Positions 34,736-43,366 of a stretch of DNA of 64,000 nucleotides are shown here, one piece after another. Source of the stretch: PNON01 sp963757065. Its GTDB lineage: Bacteria; Chloroflexota; Anaerolineae; Anaerolineales; Anaerolineaceae. The notes under the pieces were generated by a model. The model was not told the DNA's origin. It searched no databases and worked only from the letters and a program-made list of their open reading frames with translations. Position 1 is the first letter of the stretch. Each line of letters starts with the position of its first letter. Where the stretch lies: positions 1 to 64,000 of the forward strand of contig CAVWQC010000003.1 in the NCBI GenBank assembly GCA_963757065.1. The letters run 5' to 3'. The translations under genes and the position numbers were made by a program.

Positions 34736-35842
34736 ATGGCAGAAGATACTTTTTATGTACCGGTTGATACCCTGAAGAGTTTTATCAAGGATGTTTTATT
34801 AAAAGTCGGTGTTCCTGAAAATGATGCGGAGACTTGCGCTACCGTGATCATTGAATTGGATATCCGCGGAATAGAATCGCACGGAATTGGTCGGCTCAAG
34901 TACTATTATGAGCGTATAAAAGCAGGTCAGCATAAAGTGGTGACAAATTTCGAAGTAGTAAAAGATACACCCACAACTGCAGTTATTGATGGACACCATG
35001 GCATGGGAATGGTTATCGGCACCCGATCGATGCAAATGGCGATAGAAAAAGCACGTCTTTATGGGTTGGGATGCGTTGCAGTCAGGAATTCAACTCATTA
35101 TGGTATTGCCGGTTATTATCCATCGATGGCTGTGAAAGAAGGCATGCTCGGCTTTTCATTTACCAATGCCAGGCCTTCAGTATCACCAACTTTCGGAGTA
35201 CAGCCTATGCTCGGAACAAACCCGATCGCATTCGGAGCGCCAACTGATGAGGCATTCCCATTTCTCTATGATGCTGCTACCCCTATAACGCAGCGTGGGA
35301 AAATTGAAGTTCTTGCTCGTGCTGAAAAACCCGTACCTGATGGTTGGGTGATTGACCAGAAAAGCAAACCAATGATCGATTCTTCTGATGCTTTGTCTGC
35401 CCTTGGAAATAGAACAGCTTCTTTCCTACCGTTGGGAGGTGCTGGAGAGATCCTCGCCGGTCACAAAGGATACGGTCTTGGAACGATGGTTGAAATCCTT
35501 TCGGCTTCATTACAATCCGGCTCTTTCCTGTATGGATTAACAGGTATTGGTACCGACGGGAAACCACAACCATTTAAAATCGGTCACTTTTTCCTTGCTA
35601 TAAATATTGAGTTTTTTACTCCATTGGATGACTTCAAGAATACGACCGGAAAAATCTTGAGGGAATTACGAAACTCAACCAAAGCCCCTGATCAGGAAAG
35701 AATTTATACCGCTGGTGAAAAAGAGTATGAAATGGCATTACTTACTAAAAAGCGTGGCATTCAAGTAATCCCAAATTTACAAAAGGAAATCAATTATCTC
35801 CGAAAAGAATTAAATTTGACTGGATACAACTTCCCATTTTGA
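34736..35842 (+). CDS. Ldh_2-family NAD(P)-dependent 2-hydroxyacid dehydrogenase
   Basis: A 368-residue dehydrogenase of the malate/L-lactate/sulfolactate/ureidoglycolate (Ldh_2) family, unrelated to classic LDH. Landmarks are IELDIRGIESHGIGRLKYYYERIKAGQ, NSTHYGIAGYYPSMAVKEGMLGFSFTNARPSVSPTFGVQPMLGTNPIAFGAPT, and GHKGYGLGTMVEILSASLQSGSFL. The catalytic His is in ESHGI or STHYG. Members convert 2-oxoacids and 2-hydroxyacids. It is divergent from the cupin operon with operators on both sides of the intergenic region, so the two units are probably co-induced. Substrate unknown; ureidoglycolate or a hydroxydicarboxylate would both suit the amidohydrolase neighbour. Confidence 0.88.
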   Translation: MAEDTFYVPVDTLKSFIKDVLLKVGVPENDAETCATVIIELDIRGIESHGIGRLKYYYERIKAGQHKVVTNFEVVKDTPTTAVIDGHHGMGMVIGTRSMQMAIEKARLYGLGCVAVRNSTHYGIAGYYPSMAVKEGMLGFSFTNARPSVSPTFGVQPMLGTNPIAFGAPTDEAFPFLYDAATPITQRGKIEVLARAEKPVPDGWVIDQKSKPMIDSSDALSALGNRTASFLPLGGAGEILAGHKGYGLGTMVEILSASLQSGSFLYGLTGIGTDGKPQPFKIGHFFLAINIEFFTPLDDFKNTTGKILRELRNSTKAPDQERIYTAGEKEYEMALLTKKRGIQVIPNLQKEINYLRKELNLTGYNFPF

Positions 35843-35913
35843 TGAATGCTTTGTAGATACAAAAACGTACCAAGTTCATGTTTTAATAGATTACCTGATT
35901 TCTCCCTCCTTAT

Positions 35914-35951
35914 GACCAACCGCGGAATAAAAAAATTGTCCGCGGTTGGTC
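35914..35951. terminator. bidirectional intrinsic terminator
   Basis: Perfect 13-base GC-rich arms (35914-35926 and 35939-35951) with a 12-base A-rich loop lie between the convergent Ldh-family (+) and IclR (-) genes. Confidence 0.9.
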
Positions 35952-35987
35952 TATTAATATTGAAAATTATTGAAAAATCCTTGGATA

Positions 35988-36758
35988 TTATTTCATAAAA
36001 CCAAATCTACGAGAAATCGCCTTTGTGGTCAGTATTAATTCCGCCGCCATCTCAGGAATTCTTTTCTTATCCAGGCGGCTAACAGGTCCTGGAATACTAA
36101 CAGCTGCCATAACCCTGCCCTTTTGGTTATAAATTGGAGCAGCAATAGCCCGAACTCCAAGTTCCATTTCCTCATCATCAATGGAATATCCCTGTTCCTG
36201 GATCGTCGTCAGCTGTTGGATGAATACTTTCGGATCGGTGATTGTATTCCTGGTTGTGGCAATCAATGGTTTGGAAAGATATTCGTCTACTTGTTCGGTT
36301 GGCAAATGTGCGAGGAATATTTTGCCACTGGCTGTGCAATATGCGGGTAATCGGCGTCCAACAGTGGCCGCGATTGTTAGAGCATGATGACTTTGGATCA
36401 TTTCAATATACAAGACTTGCATTTGATCAAGAAGGCTTAGGTCAACTGCTTCGTCCAACTGCTTGGCAAGCTGTGAAATATAAGGAAGAGCTTCCCGACG
36501 GACATCCATCCGGCGAGTTACATTGAAGCCAAGGTCTACCAATCGGATTCCAAGTTTATATTTCAGACCATCTGCTGATCGTTCAATAAAACCATTATTT
36601 AATAAAGTTGTGAGTATTCGATGTGTGGTGGCTTTATGTAACCCGACAACTTCAGATATCTCTGAAATACCTCTTTCTGGGTGGTCATCATCAAAGGAAT
36701 TTAATATTTGTATTGCCCGCTCCACTGCTCTTACGTTGTAGTTGTTTTGGTCTCTCAT
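35988..36758 (-). CDS. IclR-family transcriptional regulator 1
   Basis: About 256 residues from ATG 36758 (AAAGGAT upstream). The N-terminal winged helix-turn-helix (AVERAIQILNSFDDDHPERGISEISEVVGLHKATTHRILTTLLNNGFIER, about 10-60) and the C-terminal effector domain (LPAYCTASGKIFLAHLP; SIDDEEMELGVRAIAAPIYNQKGRVMAAVSIPGP) are complete. IclR/KdgR-type regulators bind TGAAAC/GTTTCA-like palindromes and sense carboxylates or sugar acids. It is divergent from the hydrolase gene at 37042, whose upstream region carries a four-half-site array, making this protein a prime candidate for the regulon repressor. Confidence 0.92.
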   Translation of the reverse strand: MRDQNNYNVRAVERAIQILNSFDDDHPERGISEISEVVGLHKATTHRILTTLLNNGFIERSADGLKYKLGIRLVDLGFNVTRRMDVRREALPYISQLAKQLDEAVDLSLLDQMQVLYIEMIQSHHALTIAATVGRRLPAYCTASGKIFLAHLPTEQVDEYLSKPLIATTRNTITDPKVFIQQLTTIQEQGYSIDDEEMELGVRAIAAPIYNQKGRVMAAVSIPGPVSRLDKKRIPEMAAELILTTKAISRRFGFMK

Positions 36759-36969
36759 CGAATTATCCTTTACCAATGAATATATGTTTAGTCTAGCATA
36801 AAATAATAAGTTGAGAAACGGAGTGAAAACTGAAAATGGTTCCCAATTTACCTAACCCACTGACAGTAAGAATTTAGCTATAATTTGAAAGATAAATATC
36901 TATCGCAATGACCAGTACATTACAGGAGATATTAAGACTCTAAATGATGCCCGTCTATTTTATCTTATT

Positions 36970-37006
36970 GTTTCGTTACGTGAAACATAGTATCATTTGT
37001 TGAAAT
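36970..37006 (+). promoter_or_regulatory. four-half-site operator upstream of hydrolase 3
   Basis: GTTTCG / TGAAAC / GTATCA / TGAAAT at spacings 5, 3 and 5 (36970-37006). It contains the 26-bp composite (36981-37006) in the same orientation relative to transcription as elsewhere. A TATAAT at 37013-37018 lies just downstream without a good -35 box, so the promoter may need an activator, or the IclR protein may act differently here. Confidence 0.7.
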
Positions 37007-37041
37007 ACCTGATATAATTAAATAAAAATATGCGAGGAATA

Positions 37042-37962
37042 ATGACCCTTACAGACAACCCAAACCCTCCAAAAATACACTATGCTATTATGGATACCCC
37101 TCCTCCTGCAGATACCGCATATATAAAAAACAAGTATTTGAATATTAGTTATGCAACCATTTCAAATGCACAAAAGTTGGACCTTTACTTACCTGAAGTA
37201 GGAAAGCAGCCATATCCTGTTATTGTAGCCATCCATGGTGGGGCATTCATGGGCTGTGATAAAGGTGATTTGCAGATCATTCCAATGCTGGAGGGATTAA
37301 ATCACGGGTTTGCGATCGTTTCGATCAATTACCGTATGAGTGGTGAAGCAAAGTTTCCAGCTCTTGTCCAGGATTCGAAAGCAGCCATCCGGTGGATAAA
37401 AGGAAATGGAAAAGTCTATGGTTTAAATTCTGAAAAGATTGTCGCCTGGGGAGGATCTGCTGGTGGGTATCTTTCTTCGATGCTTGCTGTTTCATCCGGG
37501 GTTAAAGAATTGGAAGATTTAAATCTTGGATATCCCGAACAATCATGCGATATTCAAGGAGCTGTTGTTTGGTATGGTCCGACAAATTTTCTAAAGATGG
37601 ATGAACAATTATCAGCCAGTGGTTTGTTACCACCGGTAGGTTTCAGACACAACGAGCCTAATTCGCCAGAATCCTTGTTATTAGGAGATACGATCACCAG
37701 GATCCCGGAAAAAGTCCAGAAAGCCAATCCCGAGATCTATATTGGGAGCAAAGCACCGCCAATGTTGTTGCAGCATGGACGTAAAGATCCCGTAGTACCA
37801 GTGCAGCAATCCATAGAATTTGCGCAGAAACTTAAGCAGAAATTCGGTGAACAAAAAATCATCCTTGAGATAATCGAGAATGCGGAACATGCTGATCCAG
37901 CTTTTGAAACAAAAGATAACATTGAACGGGTATTAAAGTTCATTAAAGATCACATAATCTAA
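37042..37962 (+). CDS. cytosolic alpha/beta-hydrolase (esterase), paralog 3
   Basis: About 306 residues from ATG 37042 (GAGGAATA directly upstream; ATG 37030 is less well placed). Motifs are HGGAFMGCD (oxyanion hole, about 73), GGSAGGY (Ser, about 146), HGRKDPVVPVQQS (Asp, about 252) and NAEHADPAF (His, about 285). There is no signal peptide. It is closest to the cytosolic paralog at 13737-14663 (shared IPEKV, SPES/T-R-Y/LLLG segments). Followed 13 bases later by an MBL-fold hydrolase gene, so two successive hydrolytic steps may be encoded. Confidence 0.87.
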   Translation: MTLTDNPNPPKIHYAIMDTPPPADTAYIKNKYLNISYATISNAQKLDLYLPEVGKQPYPVIVAIHGGAFMGCDKGDLQIIPMLEGLNHGFAIVSINYRMSGEAKFPALVQDSKAAIRWIKGNGKVYGLNSEKIVAWGGSAGGYLSSMLAVSSGVKELEDLNLGYPEQSCDIQGAVVWYGPTNFLKMDEQLSASGLLPPVGFRHNEPNSPESLLLGDTITRIPEKVQKANPEIYIGSKAPPMLLQHGRKDPVVPVQQSIEFAQKLKQKFGEQKIILEIIENAEHADPAFETKDNIERVLKFIKDHII

Positions 37963-37975
37963 TCGAAAAACTTGT

Positions 37976-38731
37976 ATGTTTGAATATTTCAAAATCAATT
38001 TTGTCAAAAAAAACATTTGGTCAATTCAAGGCCTGGCCAATGATCTGATGCATTTAGTCATTGGTAGTAAAAAGGCATTGCTTGTAGATACCGGGTTTGG
38101 TGTCGGTAATCTATCAGGACTGGTGAGGAGTTTAACAAATCTGCCAGTTATCGTGGTAAATACTCATGGCCACCTCGACCACACAGGAGGAAACCCCGGG
38201 TTCCCTAAAGTATGGATGAACAATCTTGACCTCCCGGCATGGGAAGAAACCTGCACAGATAAACGAAGAATGGAAGATATAAAACGTTTCTACCCGGAGG
38301 ATCATCCAGATTTCCAAATGGTCATGGGTGGATTTATAAAGAAATCGGCATTTAAAATGCTTCCGCTCGAACCAGGAACAAAAATCGATCTGGGTGACCG
38401 CCTATTTCAGGTAATTGAATTCCCTGGTCATACTCCTGGCTCAATTTGCCTGCTTGACAAAGAAGGAAGAGACTTGTTTACAGGTGATTCGATTGTGGCA
38501 ACTCCTGTATGGATGTATTTGAAACATTCAGGCACTATAACCACTTATCTTGCAGGTGTAAAAAACCTGATCAAAATAAAAGATCAATTTGATGCCATTT
38601 ATCCAGGGCATATGCCTACGCCATTAAATGGTGCTATATTATTTGACTTTGCAGATTGTGCGCAAGATATCATTGATTCGCCCCTAAGAGGGTATCCAAC
38701 AACCACATTTGTCGGGGAAGGATTATCATGA
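37976..38731 (+). CDS. metallo-beta-lactamase-fold hydrolase
   Basis: A 251-residue two-metal hydrolase. Ligands are in NTHGHLDHTGG (HxHxDH, about 61), PGHTPGSICLL (His, about 142), LFTGDSI (Asp, about 163) and YPGHMPTP (His, about 206). No signal peptide. The glyoxalase II/lactonase-like size suggests a thioester or lactone substrate. It is co-transcribed with the preceding esterase and ends about 100 bases before the malic enzyme gene. Confidence 0.87.
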   Translation: MFEYFKINFVKKNIWSIQGLANDLMHLVIGSKKALLVDTGFGVGNLSGLVRSLTNLPVIVVNTHGHLDHTGGNPGFPKVWMNNLDLPAWEETCTDKRRMEDIKRFYPEDHPDFQMVMGGFIKKSAFKMLPLEPGTKIDLGDRLFQVIEFPGHTPGSICLLDKEGRDLFTGDSIVATPVWMYLKHSGTITTYLAGVKNLIKIKDQFDAIYPGHMPTPLNGAILFDFADCAQDIIDSPLRGYPTTTFVGEGLS

Positions 38732-38829
38732 ACTCACGGGAAGGCCACTATTATTTATAATCCCGAAAAAGTGTACTAAGAATTGAATAACATACTTATT
38801 GAATAATACTTTGATGGATGGAGAATAAA

Positions 38830-40110
38830 ATGTCTGTTATTACAAAAGATACTTCGCTGAACTACCACCACCTGGATGGGATTCCCGGAAAATTAGCCAT
38901 TGTTCCCACCAAACCACTCGAAACTCAAACCGATCTAGGCTTGGCGTATACGCCAGGTGTTGCTTACCCGGTGATTGAGATTGCAAATAACCCGGACCTT
39001 GCTTATGAATACACTGATAAGGGCAATCTGGTGGCGGTCATTTCAAACGGGACGGCCATCCTTGGGCTTGGTGATCGAGGAGCCCTAGCCAGTAAACCGG
39101 TAATGGAAGGCAAAGCTGTCTTATTCAAGAAATTTGCCGACCTGGATAGTATCGACATTGAACTGGATTCACATGACTCTGAAACTGTGATCACGGTTAT
39201 TACAGCGATCGCCCAGACTTTTGGCGGGATTAACCTTGAAGATTTTAAATCTCCGGAATGTTTTTATATTGAACAAAAACTTCAGTCGATGCTGGATATC
39301 CCTGTTTTTCATGATGATCAACACGGCACAGCGATCATTCTTGGAGCTGCATTATTGAATGCGCTGGAAATCACAGGAAAAAAGATCGATGAGATCAAGA
39401 TCGTTTTTTCAGGTGCAGGAGCAGCAGCAATTGCATCTGCCAATCAATTTGTAAAGATCGGTGTGCCAAGAGAACCATATCTGGTTTTGTGATATTAAAG
39501 GACTGGTTTATCAAGGGGCGAAAAGAGGAAATGTTCCCGGAAAAGGAAATATTTGCCCAGGGTGAGCATGCTGCAACGCTGGCAGAGACCTTGGAAGGGG
39601 CGGATATGCTGATCGGTCTTATCCGTTGCCAATATCGTGACCGGTGAAATGCTTTCCCGCATGCGAGCATCACCGATTGTCTTTGCCATGGCCAACCCGG
39701 ATCCTGAGATCAAGTTTGAAATTGTGAAACAATTCCGGCCGGATGCAATCGTTGGGACTGGAAGGTCCGATTACCCGAACCAGATCAATAACCTGCTCGG
39801 ATTCCCCTATATTTTCCGCGGTGCGCTTGATGTTCGGGCACGCGCCATCAACGATGAGATGAAGATCGCTGCCAGTATGGCGCTTTCAAGATTGGCAAAA
39901 GAACCCGTTCCGGCGGATGTGCTCAAGGCCTACAATATTGACCACCTTGAATTTGGGCGGGATTACGTGGTTCCGAAACCGTTGGATAAACGCGTCTGCC
40001 TTTGGGAAGCGCCGGCAGTGGCAGAAGCTGCCATGAAGAGCGGAGTCGCCCGCATCGGACTGGACCTGGATAAATATGTATTGCAGCTTGAAAAACGATT
40101 ATTGAAATAA
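38830..40110 (+). pseudogene. frameshifted NAD(P)-dependent malic enzyme
   Basis: From ATG 38830 (GGAGAATAAA upstream), frame 1 encodes LGLAYTPGVAYPV, VISNGTAILGLGDRGALASKPVMEGKAVLFKKFA (Lys/Tyr region), VFHDDQHGTAIILGAALLNAL and IVFSGAGAAAIASANQFV to about 39480. A shift then stops the ORF. A short second frame gives DIKGLVYQGRKEEMFPEKEIFAQGEHAATLAETLEGADMLIGL, and near 39625 the original phase resumes as VANIVTGEMLSRMRASPIVFAMANPDPEI...LEKRLLK to 40110. Joined length is about 427 residues, normal for the bacterial short form. The enzyme decarboxylates malate to pyruvate. Confidence 0.85.
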
Positions 40111-40124
40111 CAAGCAGAGGGTTT

Positions 40125-41001
40125 ATGAAAAGTGATTTAACACAGGATATTCTGGAATTAATTCGCCTCACCTCAACTGACCTGCCGCTTCCAGTAGAGA
40201 AGAGATTGCGGGAAGGATTATCGGAAGAGGAAACCGGATCTCCCCGCCCGGGGAGCAATGAAGACCATTCTCGCCAATGTTGAAATGACCCGAAAGGTTT
40301 CCAAACCAATTTGCCAGGATACCGGGACGCCAATTTTCTTTGTTCATTTTCCAAAGGGAATGAATATCAGCGAATTAACGCAGCAAATCAGAACTGCCGT
40401 TGCACTTGCCACTCAAAAGACTTACTTGCGCCCTAACGCTGTTCATTCGCTGAGCGGAAAAAACACAGGAAATAACGTCGGGGATGAATACTTTCCTTCC
40501 ATTCATTTTACCCAGGTGGAAGAGGAGACCCTGACCATTGATTTGATCCTAAAAGGCGGCGGATGCGAGAACGTGGGAGCCCAGTATTCACTTCCAGATG
40601 ACCGGTTAAACGCCGGGCGGGATCTGGAAGGCGTCAGAAAGGTGATCCTCGATGCCGTGCATAAAGCCCAGGGGGAGGGTTGTGCTCCCGGATTTTTAGG
40701 CGTGGCAATTGGCGGCGATCGTGGAACATCCTACGCCGCCTCAAAAGAGGTCTTGCTGCGCGATCTCGATGATGAGAATCCTGATGAAAGCCTCAAAGGG
40801 CTGGAAGACCAAATTACGCGTGAAGCTAATGATTTGGGTATCGGTCCGATGGGCTTCGGCGGAAAAACGACAATATTGGGTACCAAGATCACCTCAACCT
40901 ACAGGCTGCCGGCGTCATTCTTTGTGAGTGTGTCTTATATGTGTTGGGCATTTCGCCGCCGAAAGATGACCATTGAGGGCGAGAACGTATCATTCAAATA
41001 A
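40125..41001 (+). pseudogene. frameshifted class I fumarate hydratase alpha subunit
   Basis: From ATG 40125 (MKSDLTQDILELIRLTSTDLPLPVEKRLREGL), with one shift near 40235-40258 in a C/G run, then MKTILANVEMTRKVSKPICQDTGTPIFFVHFP...HSLSGKNTGNNVGDEYFPSIHF...CAPGFLGVAIGGDRGTSYAASKEVL to 41001. Cys in ICQDTGTP, GGGCENVG and EGCAPGF fit the [4Fe-4S] ligands of class I fumarase or tartrate dehydratase alpha subunits (TtdA/FumA N-terminal half). Followed 13 bases later by the beta subunit. Links fumarate and malate, fitting the upstream malic enzyme. Tartrate dehydratase is the main alternative. Confidence 0.83.
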
Positions 41002-41014
41002 GAGGGAAGTAAGT

Positions 41015-41649
41015 ATGCAGATTGAACTTAAGACACCCATTTCCGACGCTGATATTCGTTTGCTCAAAGTAGGCGATTCTGTATCTCTATCCGGTGTGAT
41101 CATCACCGGGAGGGATGCGGCTCATAAATGGATGCAGATAATTTCATCCATCCAAAAGCCGAGCCCTCAGCAGAAGATAAGGAGATATTTGCTGCCATTA
41201 AACCGATCCTGGACGGAAGCCTGATTTACCACTGCGGACCGGTAGTGGCGGGACTGGACACAAAGAATTATAAATTTGTGGCGGCCGGACCCACAACAAG
41301 CATTCGTGAAGAACCTTACCAGGCGGATGTAATGAAATTATTCAACCTTAAGGGTGTAATCGGAAAAGGCGGGATGGCTGGAAAAACACTCCAGGCTTGC
41401 CATGAATTACCGGCTGCCTATTTTCATGCTATTGGTGGCGCTGCCTTCTTGATTGCTGAAACTGTTAAGGAAGTGCTTGGGGTTTACAAACTTGAGTTTG
41501 GCGTTCCTGAGGCGATGTGGGTGATTGGGGTTGAGAACCTGCCTGTAGTTGTGACCATGGATTCTCACGGGGCCAGCCTGCATGATAAGGTTCGGACTCA
41601 ATCCAGAGAAGTTCTTGGAAAGATTGATGTCGTAAGCCAGGATCAATAA
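41015..41649 (+). pseudogene. frameshifted class I fumarate hydratase beta subunit
   Basis: From ATG 41015 the first frame gives KTPISDADIRLLKVGDSVSLSGVIITGRDAAHK (the family's SGxIxTGRDAAH signature). A shift near 41128 follows, then FIHPKAEPSAEDKEIFAAIKPILDGSLIYHCGPVVAG...AAGPTTSIREEPYQADVMKLFNLKGVIGKGGMAGKTLQACHE...EAMWVIGVENLPVVVTMDSHGASLHDKV to 41649. Joined length about 210 residues, as for TtdB/FumA C-terminal half. It overlaps the 3' end of the convergent IclR gene. Confidence 0.83.
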
Positions 41650-42551
41650 ACCTGGAATATTACTTGGTAGTTAAAAAGGAACAAACTTAAGCCAGTTTCT
41701 TCCTGGTTTTTGTTCTCTAATTGGCGATAATGATTTCCTATTTTGTTTTTGACCTGAACTCTAATTCCCTGGCAAACTCCCTGGCAACATTCGCCACTTA
41801 TGGGCCAATTTCCAACATTCGTATCCACAGGTAACCGGTAGGCAGGACCTGCAACCGCAATCGCGGCGATTGGACGTTTGTTTTTATCCAGTATTGGCGC
41901 TGCCACAGCATTGATGCCTTCTTCGTATTCCTGTTCAGAATAGGCAAAACCACGTTCACGAACAAGGGAGATGATATGAAGCATTGTTTCTGTAGAACGG
42001 ATCGTGTATGTGGTGTATTCCGGGAAACCTTGATCAAAAATTTCATTTACAATGGTTTCTGGTGAATAGGCAATGACAACTTTGCCAGAAGCAGTACAAA
42101 ACGCCGGAAGCCGTTGACCCGGTTTGGCAGCAAGCGTGACTGTCTGGGGACTCGCATCTACTGCGACGTAGACCATATCCGAATCATCCAGTATCGATAG
42201 AGTAATGGTCTCACGATAAGTCTCATTCAGTTGTTTCATGTAAGGGGCAGCAATTTCACGGAGGTCGTTCTTTTCCAGTGTAAGGAACGCCATTTGCAGC
42301 AGTCGATTTCCAGGTTTGTAAAGTCCACTTGCCAGGTCACGCTGGACAAACCGTTTTGCCTCAAGGGTTGCTAACAGTCGATGTACAGTACTTTTGTGCA
42401 TCCCCACTCGTTCGGATATCTGCGTCATAGTCAATTCTGGTGTCTTTGACGAAAAACATAAAAGAACATCCAGGGCACGTTCAACTGCTCGAATTGATTC
42501 GCTCAATTTATTCCTCTTTTGACAGGTTTTCAAGATTGTATCAAAATCCAA
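41643..42551 (-). CDS. IclR-family regulator 2, C-terminal tail frameshifted
   Basis: The ORF has 302 residues. The DNA-binding domain (AVERALDVLLCFSSKTPELTMTQISERVGMHKSTVHRLLATLEAKRFVQR, about 22-70) and most of the effector domain (LPAFCTASGKVVIAYSP; YSEQEYEEGINAVAAPILDKNKRPIAAIAVAGPAYRLPVD) are intact. After PVD the frame changes: the expected ending (MLEIGP, then VANVAREFARELEFRSKTK, stop at 41738) is in another frame and itself needs one more change. The listed ORF therefore runs about 95 bases past the natural stop with an unrelated tail. It is divergent from the nitroreductase gene across a full operator, so it is a second candidate regulator of the TGAAAC sites. Confidence 0.85.
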   Translation of the reverse strand: MDFDTILKTCQKRNKLSESIRAVERALDVLLCFSSKTPELTMTQISERVGMHKSTVHRLLATLEAKRFVQRDLASGLYKPGNRLLQMAFLTLEKNDLREIAAPYMKQLNETYRETITLSILDDSDMVYVAVDASPQTVTLAAKPGQRLPAFCTASGKVVIAYSPETIVNEIFDQGFPEYTTYTIRSTETMLHIISLVRERGFAYSEQEYEEGINAVAAPILDKNKRPIAAIAVAGPAYRLPVDTNVGNWPISGECCQGVCQGIRVQVKNKIGNHYRQLENKNQEETGLSLFLFNYQVIFQVY

Positions 42552-42583
42552 TACAAGTATACAGTAAAAAGGAAATCAACATA

Positions 42584-42654
42584 TTGACAAGTTGTAGGAA
42601 ATTTGTTATTCTATAATGTATTACTTCATGAAACTTTGTCTTATAGTATGAAAC
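42584..42654 (+). promoter_or_regulatory. promoter plus composite operator, nitroreductase/CoA-transferase operon
   Basis: TTGACA (42584-42589) and TATTCT (42607-42612) are 17 bases apart. Half-sites GTATTA / TGAAAC / GTCTTA / TGAAAC follow at 42618-42654 with spacings 5, 3 and 5; the last three are the 26-bp composite. The region is shared with the divergent IclR 2 gene. Confidence 0.75.
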
Positions 42655-42689
42655 TTTTTATTTTATATATTGTACTCCCGGGAGGAGAA

Positions 42690-43366
42690 ATGTCTGAAAT
42701 GTTCAGTTTAGCTGATGCCACCATGAAAGTCATTCAGGATCGCCGCAGCATTCGTGAATATTCACCCGATCCGGTATCGGATCATGATCTGGATCTCATA
42801 CTTGAAGCCGCGAGGCAGGCTCCTTCAGGCGAAAACGCACAACCCTGGCGATTTATTGTTGTAAAAGATGATTTGACCCGCAAAAAACTGGGCGCCATCG
42901 CTGGTGGAGGAAGCGGACGGCGTTTCACTGCGGAATACGTAACCAAAAAAGATGCAGGAACGATTTTCAAGCCTGGAAGATGAAGCCAAAAAAGAAGGCA
43001 GCTTTTGAAAAATTCACCTCCGGGCAGGTGTCTGCTTTTCTGGCAGATGCTCCGGTTGATCTAATCATTATAGGTAAAAAAGATGTTTGGGATCTGCCTT
43101 TCGATACGTCAGCTGCCATTGAGAATATTCTTCTCATGGTAACTGCTCTTGGCTTGGGAGCATGCTGGGTGATTGCTCCGTGTATTGATATCCGAGATGA
43201 AGAGAGAATTAAATCACTCTTAGGTATTCCGGAAGATTATAAAGCAGTAAGTATTTTATCCATCGGACATCCCACAAGGCCTCATCGGCCTCGACCTCGC
43301 ATTGCCATCAAAGATCTGGTTTTCTCTGAAAAATGGGGTAATTCATATTACAAGGAGGAAGCATGA
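42690..43366 (+). pseudogene. frameshifted nitroreductase-family flavoprotein
   Basis: From ATG 42690 (GGGAGGAGAA upstream): VIQDRRSIREYSPDPVSDHDLDLILEAARQAPSGENAQPWRFIVVKDD (FMN-binding RRS/R and APS-x2-N-x-QPW motifs). Two shifts sit in A6 runs near 42946 and 42984, and between them lies MQERFSSLEDEAKK in a third frame. The remainder SGQVSAFLADAPVDLIIIGKKDVWDLPFDTSAAIENILLMVTALGLGACWVIAP...LLGIPEDYKAVSILSIGHP runs to 43366. Joined length about 225 residues, normal for the family. Likely an FMN-dependent reductase of an enoyl, nitro or quinone-like substrate. Confidence 0.83.
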
